Positions 1 to 5,133 of a DNA stretch of 5,133 nt are shown here, piece by piece. The notes below the pieces were generated by a model. That model made no database searches and was not told the DNA's origin. It saw only the letters and a list, made by a program, of their open reading frames with translations. Origin of the DNA: Bacteroidales bacterium (lineage in GTDB: Bacteria > Bacteroidota > Bacteroidia > Bacteroidales > UBA7960); contig PWHO01000010.1 of the NCBI GenBank assembly GCA_003555385.1, positions 1 through 5,133 on the forward strand, read 5' to 3'. Position 1 is the stretch's first letter. The number at the start of each line of letters is the position of its first letter. A program made the position numbers and the translations under genes.

Positions 1-1919
1 ATCTTCAGGTCGCGGATGGTTTCCAGCAGGCGCATCAATACTTCGTCATCTTTGATTTCGCCCGATTCGGCTTTCTGTATCAGTTGCTGGTTGGCATCGA
101 TCATCTTCTCCAGCTTGCGCAGCTTGAACGCATACACGGCCTGCATTACACGGGGCTTCAGATCTTCTTCTTCTCCCACCACGTAGATTTTGTGGCGTTC
201 CTCCCAATTGGGGCTGAGACTGTATTTTGTGGCGAGGAGGTTGATGACGAGCTCCCTTACAGCCTGATCGGGATACTGGGTGAATGCATCGCGGCCGGGA
301 AGTTTATCGTCGTCCCTTTTTTCAGCGAAAAGATCAAAGATCTCCTGGCAGGGGGCATGGTCGAATTGAAGGTCGTCTTCCCGGATATCCTGCAAAACAA
401 AATCCACGACTTTCACAGACACTTCCTCCATATGGCCGTCTTCGTTCTCCACCTCAAAGACCATGGTATGGTCTGCATAATTCAGCATCAGCCTGATCAG
501 TTCCTTTTCCTGTGAGTGGTTTTCCTCATAGGTTTCGGCAGTTTGTTTTTCTGCACGGCTTTCCGGAGGATCCTGCAGTTGTTCCTTTTCAGATGAAGTG
601 AGCCGCTGCTGTTTGAAACGTTGCCTTCGGAGCTTGTCCACTTCGGCCACCATCAGTTTTTCTTCCACCTGCATCATCTCGCTGCACTGCCGGGTATACA
701 GGGTTCGTGCGATCGGCTCGGGGATCAGGGAGATGGTATGGGCGATCTCTTTGATCAGCTTCGCTTTTTTGATGGGGTCGCCACTGGTTTCGGAAAGCAG
801 CAGTTTGGTTTTGAATGAGATGAAGTCCGCTGCCTGGTCTTCCACAAAACTTTTCACTTCTGCAGGCCGGTATTTCCTGGCATAGGAGTCCGGGTCCTCT
901 CCGTCGGGAAATAACACAATGCGTACATTCAGGCCCTCCTCCAAAATCATGTCGATGCCCCGGAATGCCGCCTTGATGCCAGCCGGATCCCCGTCAAAAA
1001 GAAGGGTCACATTGTCGGTATAGCGGCGGATCAGCTTGATCTGCTCTGTGGTAAGGGAGGTGCCTGAGGTGGCAATGACGTTGGTGATGCCTGCCTGGTT
1101 CAGGGAGATTACATCGGTATACCCCTCCACCAGGAAGCAGTTGTCCTGTGAGGCCATGGGGCTCCTGGCAAAGTAAGCCCCGTAAAGGACTTTGCTTTTG
1201 TGGTAAATTTCACTTTCGGCGGAGTTGATGTACTTGGGCCGTTTTTTCTCATTGGTCATGATGCGGCCGCCAAAACCCAGCACCCTTCCGGAAAGATTGT
1301 GGATGGGAAATATGATCCTTCCCCGGAAGGTGTCATAGATCATATGATCTTTTTCCTTGCTGAGGCTGGTTTTTAGGAGGTATTCCTTTTTGTAACCGTT
1401 TTTCAGCGCCGTTTGTGAAAAAGTATCCCACTTATCCGGGCAATACCCCAGTCCGAAGCGCCTGATTACCTCCAGTGAAAACCCCCGCTCTTTCAGGTAA
1501 CTCAGCCCTACCGCTTTTCCTTCCTCGGTTTCATGCAACTGCTCCTCAAAGAATTTCTGGGCAAAAGCCGACAGGTTAAAGAGGCTTTCTTTCTCATCCA
1601 TGGCCTCCTGTTGTTCAGGAGAGGGTTTTTCTTCCTCGATCTCAATGCCATACTTTTGGGCCAGGTAACGCAGGGCTTCCGGGTAAGAAAAATGCTCATG
1701 CTCCATGATGAAATTGACGGCATTGCCCCCTTTCCCGCATCCAAAACATTTAAAGATCCCCTTTGGTGCGGAAACGGTAAAGGAAGGGGTCTTTTCGTTG
1801 TGGAAAGGACATAGCCCGATCTGGTTTACCCCACGTTTTTTGAGGGTCACAAAATCTCCCACCACCTCCTCGATTCGGGTGGCGTCCATGATTTTTTCTA
1901 TGGTTTCGGGGGTAATCAC
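1..1919 (-). CDS. dnaG: DNA primase DnaG, 3' end cut off by the window edge
   Basis: DnaG makes the short RNA primers that start Okazaki fragments at the replication fork, working with the replicative helicase DnaB. I translated this frame by hand: it is open from a GTG at 1919-1917 to the left edge, giving 639 residues with no stop. The CHC2 zinc finger is intact (C37, H40, C58, C61). The polymerase core carries FRGRIIFPIHN (198-208), GRVLGFGGR (211-219) and KYINSAE (229-235). The Toprim domain has VEGYTD with catalytic E265, and DGDPAG with D309 and D311. A charged, Gln-rich linker (about 430-470) leads to the C-terminal helicase-contact region, which lacks its end here. The GTG start is forced, because an in-frame TGA lies at 1928-1926, two codons upstream, with no ATG between. 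No clear Shine-Dalgarno site precedes it. The N-terminal wording (ARIEEV-like, GDFV, LKKRGVN, CPFHNEKTPSF) is typical of Bacteroidota primases. Identity is near certain. Confidence 0.97.
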   Translation of the reverse strand, partial: MITPETIEKIMDATRIEEVVGDFVTLKKRGVNQIGLCPFHNEKTPSFTVSAPKGIFKCFGCGKGGNAVNFIMEHEHFSYPEALRYLAQKYGIEIEEEKPSPEQQEAMDEKESLFNLSAFAQKFFEEQLHETEEGKAVGLSYLKERGFSLEVIRRFGLGYCPDKWDTFSQTALKNGYKKEYLLKTSLSKEKDHMIYDTFRGRIIFPIHNLSGRVLGFGGRIMTNEKKRPKYINSAESEIYHKSKVLYGAYFARSPMASQDNCFLVEGYTDVISLNQAGITNVIATSGTSLTTEQIKLIRRYTDNVTLLFDGDPAGIKAAFRGIDMILEEGLNVRIVLFPDGEDPDSYARKYRPAEVKSFVEDQAADFISFKTKLLLSETSGDPIKKAKLIKEIAHTISLIPEPIARTLYTRQCSEMMQVEEKLMVAEVDKLRRQRFKQQRLTSSEKEQLQDPPESRAEKQTAETYEENHSQEKELIRLMLNYADHTMVFEVENEDGHMEEVSVKVVDFVLQDIREDDLQFDHAPCQEIFDLFAEKRDDDKLPGRDAFTQYPDQAVRELVINLLATKYSLSPNWEERHKIYVVGEEEDLKPRVMQAVYAFKLRKLEKMIDANQQLIQKAESGEIKDDEVLMRLLETIRDLK

Positions 1920-1940
1920 TGTCGTTCAACTATTGCCTTA

Positions 1941-1970
1941 CGAAGGTAAATATTTTTTTATTTGAAGCAA
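1941..1970 (-). promoter_or_regulatory. Possible dnaG promoter (Bacteroidota type)
   Basis: Read on the minus strand, TACCTTCG at 1948-1941 is a one-mismatch version of the Bacteroidota -7 element TAnnTTTG. A TTG at 1970-1968 lies 19 bases upstream, within the usual range for the -33 element. This would give a leader of roughly 15 nt before the GTG start of dnaG. The mismatch and the A/T-rich background keep this a weak call. Confidence 0.3.
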
Positions 1971-1986
1971 TTTAATGATAATTTTG
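1955..1986 (+). promoter_or_regulatory. Probable promoter of the TolC-like gene (TAnnTTTG -7 element)
   Basis: TAATTTTG at 1979-1986 matches the Bacteroidota primary-sigma -7 consensus TAnnTTTG exactly. A T-rich stretch at about 1955-1958 (TTTT instead of TTTG) stands 20 bases upstream, where the -33 element is expected. Transcription would start near 1993 and leave a leader of about 58 nt before the ATG at 2052. The -7 match is seen directly; the -33 assignment is weak. The site overlaps the candidate dnaG promoter on the other strand. Confidence 0.5.
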
Positions 1987-2051
1987 GATGCAAAATACCA
2001 TTCCTTATCATTGGTTAGTTTATTAATCTCATTACTCCCCAATTTAATGCC

Positions 2052-3533
2052 ATGATCCGATTTTTTGCTTTACTCGCTTTGGTCATCCTGCTGCTATTGC
2101 CGCCACGATCCTTTGCAAATGAGCCGACCCGGTTTCTGGGCCTGGAAGAAGCAGTGGAGATTGCCCGTGAACAATCGCCCAATGCCCTGATGGCCCGTCA
2201 CCGTTATCGTGGCAGTTACTGGCAATTCAGGACCTTCAGGGCCGGCTACCTGCCCAACCTTCAGTTTGAGGCGGTTATACCGAACCTGAACCGGACCATT
2301 TCCAATATCACCCTTCCCGATGGCAGTGATGTTTTTATCCGGAGAAACCTGGCCGTGTCATCCGGAACCTTGTCGCTGAACCAGACCGTTCCATTTACGG
2401 GTGGCCAGCTGTTTGTCAGTTCGGGATTGCAGCGCATTGACCTGATGCGGGACGATGAAACGGAGGTTTCGTACATGAGCACCCCGGTCAATATTGGTTA
2501 CCGCCAGCCGATCTTTTCATTCAACCCGTTTAAATGGGAGCGGCGTATTGAGCCCATACGTTATGATGAAGCTGAGCGTAGATACCTGGAGAGTATGGAG
2601 GATATCTCCATCCGGGCCACTGATTTGTTTTTTGACTTGCTGCTGGCACAAATCAACCTGGAAATCAATAAGATTAACCTGGAGAGCAATGATACGCTTT
2701 ACCGGATTGCCCAGGGGCGTTATGAGCTGGGACGTATTGCGGAGAACGAGTTATTGCAGATGGAGCTGAATGTGCTGAACTCAGAAGCCACACTGGAAGA
2801 ATCGCGTATTGCCTATGAAGCTGCCATATTCCGGTTCAGGTCTTTCCTGGGGCTCGATGATACCCGTCAGCTGGAGTTGATGCCTCCCGAGGAACCTCAC
2901 CGCCTGACCATTGATGTGGGGGTGGCCCTGGCTGAAGCCAGGAAGAACCGCTCCCAGATCCTGGAACAGGAACGGCAACGACTGGAGGCAGAGAGGCAGG
3001 TGGACCAGGCCAGGGCAGATAACCGTTTCAATGCCGATTTGTTTGCGGTGTACGGGCTTACCCAGAGTGCCGCGGAATTCAGTGAAGCTTACCGCGACCC
3101 GATGGATGAGCAGCGGCTGACCATTGGTGTTCAGGTACCCATTCTTGACTGGGGGGTATCGCGGGGAAGGGTACGCATGGCCGAATCAAACCGTGAGTTG
3201 GTGGATGCCACAGCCAACCAGGCCATGGTTGACTTTGAGCAGGAGGTGTTCTTACAGGTGATGCAGTTCAACATGCTTGACCACCAGCTTGAAGTTGCCG
3301 GAAAGGCTGATGTCATTGCCGAAAAGCGCTATGAGGTGACCAGGCAGCGTTTCATGATCGGACGCATCGACATCATTGAGCTAAACCTTGCCCTGGAAGA
3401 AAAGGACCGTGCCAAGCAACGATATCTGACCGCTTTGCGCAATTACTGGCGCGGTTTTTATGAGATGCGCCGGCTGACATTGTATGATTTTGTAAATGAC
3501 AGGCCGTTGACAGCTGACTTTGAACACATATAG
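2052..3533 (+). CDS. TolC-family outer membrane efflux/secretion channel protein
   Basis: Members of this family (OEP, outer membrane factor) form trimeric beta-barrel plus helical-tunnel exit ducts for RND, ABC or MFS pumps and type I secretion. The 493-residue length suits the family. A signal peptide is clear: I2-R3, a hydrophobic core at 4-16, and a likely cleavage after S-F-A at 22. The body shows the two-repeat plan. The first repeat (about 30-270) has strand-like segments near 104-125 and 143-155, then long helices over 165-265. The second (about 285-480) has strand-like segments near 328-335 and 355-365, then helices over 370-475. The repeats resemble each other: RYELGRI (223-229) matches RFMIGRI (432-438), each followed by an E/L-rich helix. 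No Cys follows the signal peptide, so lipidation is not expected. No membrane-fusion or pump gene lies beside it, so substrate and partner cannot be named. The ATG lacks a Shine-Dalgarno site; it was chosen because the signal peptide begins there. The next gene starts 91 bp downstream on the same strand. Confidence 0.92.
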   Translation: MIRFFALLALVILLLLPPRSFANEPTRFLGLEEAVEIAREQSPNALMARHRYRGSYWQFRTFRAGYLPNLQFEAVIPNLNRTISNITLPDGSDVFIRRNLAVSSGTLSLNQTVPFTGGQLFVSSGLQRIDLMRDDETEVSYMSTPVNIGYRQPIFSFNPFKWERRIEPIRYDEAERRYLESMEDISIRATDLFFDLLLAQINLEINKINLESNDTLYRIAQGRYELGRIAENELLQMELNVLNSEATLEESRIAYEAAIFRFRSFLGLDDTRQLELMPPEEPHRLTIDVGVALAEARKNRSQILEQERQRLEAERQVDQARADNRFNADLFAVYGLTQSAAEFSEAYRDPMDEQRLTIGVQVPILDWGVSRGRVRMAESNRELVDATANQAMVDFEQEVFLQVMQFNMLDHQLEVAGKADVIAEKRYEVTRQRFMIGRIDIIELNLALEEKDRAKQRYLTALRNYWRGFYEMRRLTLYDFVNDRPLTADFEHI

Positions 3534-3552
3534 GAAGGATAGCCGCGGTATT

Positions 3553-3578
3553 CCGGCATGATCCCCCCGAATTGCCGG
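3553..3578 (+). repeat. Inverted repeat in the TolC-like/GT9 spacer
   Basis: CCGGCA at 3553-3558 is the exact reverse complement of TGCCGG at 3573-3578, with a 14-nt loop. It starts 20 bp after the TolC-like stop codon. Its right arm overlaps the outer stem of the terminator candidate, so the two hairpins compete for the same bases. It may simply stabilise the mRNA 3' end. Confidence 0.35.
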
Positions 3579-3615
3579 CCGCAGTTCTCGTGCGGGGTTT
3601 TGCCCGGTTTTTTTT
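3575..3615 (+). terminator. Possible intrinsic terminator after the TolC-like gene
   Basis: A nested hairpin can be drawn. The outer stem pairs CCGG 3575-3578 with CCGG 3604-3607. The inner stem pairs CCGCA 3579-3583 with TGCGG 3591-3595 around a 7-nt loop, leaving an 8-nt bulge on the 3' side. Eight T follow directly at 3608-3615. The T run after a GC-rich stem is what an intrinsic terminator needs, but the bulge makes the structure imperfect. It also ends only 10 bp before the next ATG, so partial read-through into the GT9 gene is likely. No TAnnTTTG promoter is visible between the two genes. Confidence 0.42.
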
Positions 3616-3624
3616 GAAAACCCG

Positions 3625-4644
3625 ATGCAGAAAAAGAATAACATAAAGGTACTGGTGATCCGCTTCAGCTCAATGGGCGACATTGTGCTGACCACTCCAG
3701 TACTGCGTTGTCTGAAAAAGATCCCAGGCAGGGAAGTGGAAGTGCACTTCGTTGCCAAGAAAATGTTTGCCTCCCTGCTTTTCAGCAATCCGCACGTTGA
3801 CAAGTTGTTTTTGCTGGACGGTAAGCTGAGTGATTTGACTGGTCAGCTGAAGAAAGAGAATTATGATTATATCGTTGATCTTCATCACAATTTGCGCAGT
3901 CTGATTGTTAAAATGAAGCTAAGGAAACCGTCGGGGAATTGCCGGAAACTTAACCTGGAGAAATGGCTGAAGACCCGGCTGAAAATTGACCGGCTTCCGG
4001 ACATGCATGTGGTGGACAGGTATTTTGAAGCTGCAGCTGTGGCCGGGGTGGAAAATGATCAGCAGGGGCTTGATTTTTTCTTTCCCCCCGGACTGGAGGT
4101 CATGCCGTCCGGATTGCCAGGTTTTGTGCATGGGGATTACCTGGCTTTTGTAATTGGAGGGAAACACCCCACAAAAAGACTTCCCAACGAGAAGATTATT
4201 TCATTGTGTGAGAAACTGCCCCTGCCGGTCTTACTGCTGGGCGGGGCAGAAGATGCTTCCAACGGACGAACCATTGCCGCGGCTTGCGGAGAAAAGGTGT
4301 TCAATGCATGTGGTTTGTTCTCCCTCCCTCAGTCAGCCTACCTGGTAGAAAGATCCCGGGTGGTCATCTCTCACGATACCGGGCTGATGCATATTGCCGC
4401 GGTGTTCAACAAGCACCTGATCTCGGTTTGGGGCAATACGGTGCCGGCCTTTGGAATGGTGCCCTATATGCCGGCTCACCCCGAACGTTCGACCATTGTG
4501 GAAGTGGAAGGACTGTCATGCCGACCCTGTAGCAAGATCGGTTACGCCAAATGCCCCAAAGGGCATTTTGATTGCATGAACAAGATCGATGAGGATCTGA
4601 TCGTTGGGAAAGTTTGGGCGATCATGGCCAATGATTGCCAATGA
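3625..4644 (+). CDS. Glycosyltransferase family 9 protein (heptosyltransferase-like)
   Basis: GT9 enzymes are GT-B fold transferases that move a sugar, classically ADP-heptose, onto the LPS inner core at the cytoplasmic face of the inner membrane. The 339-residue length is normal for the family. The N-terminal VIRFSSMGDIVLTTPV (11-26) is the family signature; D19 matches the catalytic Asp of the WaaC/WaaF type. DLHHNLRS (85-92) and the HPTKR segment (181-185) fit the acceptor cleft and the start of the second Rossmann domain. SHDTGLMHIAAV (249-260) is the donor-binding motif, with D251. Near the C-terminus four cysteines (299, 302, 310, 317) lie in a CRPC...KCPKGHFDCM block that I recall from Bacteroidota GT9 proteins. 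No signal peptide or membrane span is visible. The ATG has no Shine-Dalgarno site, and the motif begins just after it. The stop lies inside a 10-bp tandem repeat. The sugar actually transferred cannot be told from sequence, so no waa symbol is given. Confidence 0.92.
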   Translation: MQKKNNIKVLVIRFSSMGDIVLTTPVLRCLKKIPGREVEVHFVAKKMFASLLFSNPHVDKLFLLDGKLSDLTGQLKKENYDYIVDLHHNLRSLIVKMKLRKPSGNCRKLNLEKWLKTRLKIDRLPDMHVVDRYFEAAAVAGVENDQQGLDFFFPPGLEVMPSGLPGFVHGDYLAFVIGGKHPTKRLPNEKIISLCEKLPLPVLLLGGAEDASNGRTIAAACGEKVFNACGLFSLPQSAYLVERSRVVISHDTGLMHIAAVFNKHLISVWGNTVPAFGMVPYMPAHPERSTIVEVEGLSCRPCSKIGYAKCPKGHFDCMNKIDEDLIVGKVWAIMANDCQ

Positions 4645-4650
4645 TTGCCA
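4631..4650 (+). repeat. 10-bp tandem duplication across the GT9 stop codon
   Basis: ATGATTGCCA occurs twice head to tail (4631-4640 and 4641-4650). It is flanked by related degenerate units, ATCATGGCCA at 4621-4630 and ATGGCTGCC from 4651. The GT9 stop TGA (4642-4644) lies in the second exact copy. Because the unit is not a multiple of three, gain or loss of a copy shifts the reading frame at the C-terminus. Confidence 0.85.
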
Positions 4651-4743
4651 ATGGCTGCCTCCGGGTATAAGTATGTCGGCATTTCCCCACGCGATAGCTT
4701 GTTTGGGATGGCCGGCAATGATGCTCCCGGAATCCCTGTGTTT

Positions 4744-5133
4744 TTAGTACACCCCCGTCAGGAAGGGATTGCTCGTCCGTTCTGTTTTGATATTGGTTTC
4801 CGGCCCGTGCCCCGGGTAAACGGTGGTTTCATCAGGTAGCTTCAGCAGCTTTTCCAGGATGGATTTGATCAGAAGATCGTGATCCCCTGTGGGCAGGTCG
4901 GTACGGCCGATCCCTCCCTGGAACAATACATCCCCCACTATCACAAACCCTTCGCGGGGGTGGTAATAGCAAAGGCTTCCGGCTGCATGCCCGGGGGCAT
5001 GAATCACCTGCAGTTCCTGTTTTCCGAATCGAACCACATCACCGTCACCAATAAATTGATCGGGCATAACCGGCTTGTCCACATCAAACCCGAATACCTT
5101 GCCATATTCCTTTGCATTCTCCAGGAAGGTCAG
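4744..5133 (-). CDS. Metallo-beta-lactamase-fold hydrolase (glyoxalase II-like), N-terminal part beyond the window
   Basis: The frame is open from the right edge to a TAA at 4746-4744, giving 129 residues of what is usually a protein of a little over 200. The family binds one or two metal ions and hydrolyses thioesters or related substrates; many members act like hydroxyacylglutathione hydrolase in the cytosol. Visible C-terminal motifs are APGHAAGS with a metal-ligand His, VGDVLFQGGIGRTDLPTGD with the bridging Asp and the GRTDLP signature of this subgroup, and VYPGHGPETNIKTER with the last metal-ligand His, ending in NPFL. The first metal motif, THxHxDH, must lie beyond the edge. A GTG at 5082-5080 could be mistaken for the start, but the frame and family similarity continue upstream through it (LTFLENAKEYG...). 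The gene converges on the GT9 gene with a 99-bp gap that shows no clear terminator. The physiological substrate is unknown. Confidence 0.9.
   Translation of the reverse strand: MTFLENAKEYGKVFGFDVDKPVMPDQFIGDGDVVRFGKQELQVIHAPGHAAGSLCYYHPREGFVIVGDVLFQGGIGRTDLPTGDHDLLIKSILEKLLKLPDETTVYPGHGPETNIKTERTSNPFLTGVY

Noticed and set aside
84..515. Plus-strand ORF of 143 codons opposite the primase C-terminal region
   Set aside because: It lies wholly antisense to an intact dnaG frame, has low-complexity His/Phe-rich content and no recognisable domain, so it is a shadow. The other plus-strand ORFs between 284 and 1965 fail for the same reason.
3381..3803. Minus-strand ORF of 140 codons spanning the TolC-like/GT9 junction
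   Set aside because: It overlaps two well-supported plus-strand genes and the spacer hairpins, and its translation resembles no family I know.
3625..4644. Naming the GT9 gene waaC, waaF or waaQ
   Set aside because: The signature motifs define the GT9 family only. Acceptor and donor specificity cannot be assigned from this sequence, and there are no neighbouring LPS core genes to guide it.
4645..4743. Bidirectional terminator between the GT9 and hydrolase genes
   Set aside because: Only long-range pairings exist (TCCGGG 4660-4665 with CCCGGA 4726-4731; ATTGCC 4644-4649 with GGCAAT 4714-4719), with loops of 60 nt or more. The only T run is five bases at 4741-4745, so the case is too weak to annotate.
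4645..4839. Plus-strand ORF starting with TTG right after the GT9 stop
   Set aside because: It begins within the tandem repeat and runs antisense into the conserved C-terminus of the hydrolase, with no recognisable domain.
4744..5082. Treating GTG at 5082-5080 as the true start of the hydrolase
   Set aside because: The open frame and family-like sequence continue upstream to the window edge, and the essential first metal-binding motif would be missing from such a product.
1..5133. Search for tRNA/rRNA genes, CRISPR repeats, insertion sequences, att sites or phage genes
   Set aside because: No cloverleaf-like segments, regularly spaced repeats, transposase motifs or long terminal inverted repeats were seen by eye. 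Nearly all of the window is explained by four ordinary genes.

Overview
The window looks like ordinary chromosomal DNA from a member of the Bacteroidota, probably Bacteroidales/Marinilabiliales-like. Three things point there. The DnaG N-terminus has the wording typical of that phylum. A clean TAnnTTTG -7 promoter element sits between the divergent genes. None of the three visible gene starts has a convincing Shine-Dalgarno sequence. The phylum call rests on recognition and inference, since no database search was possible.

Layout: (1) Positions 1-1919, minus strand, hold almost all of the DNA primase gene dnaG. It has a zinc finger, RNA polymerase core, Toprim domain and most of the C-terminal helicase-contact region, and it runs off the left edge. 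(2) Positions 1920-2051 are a 132-bp A/T-rich divergent promoter region. (3) Positions 2052-3533, plus strand, encode a TolC-family outer-membrane efflux/secretion channel with a signal peptide. (4) Positions 3534-3624 contain GC-rich inverted repeats and a run of eight T, read as a probable or partial terminator. (5) Positions 3625-4644, plus strand, encode a GT9 (heptosyltransferase-like) glycosyltransferase. A 10-bp tandem duplication overlaps its stop codon. (6) Positions 4744-5133, minus strand, hold the C-terminal part of a metallo-beta-lactamase-fold hydrolase of the glyoxalase II-like group. It converges on the GT9 gene and runs off the right edge.

The genes do not form an obvious single pathway. 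The TolC-like channel and the GT9 enzyme are both envelope functions on the same strand and may be partly co-transcribed. The primase and the hydrolase are housekeeping or metabolic neighbours on the other strand. I see no mobile element, CRISPR array, RNA gene, defence island or toxin-antitoxin pair, and no evidence for a new biological system. The findings are therefore small-scale: the tandem repeat at the GT9 stop, overlapping divergent promoters, a mini-ORF touching the TolC-like start, a channel gene without its usual partners, and an inverted repeat abutting the GT9 start.
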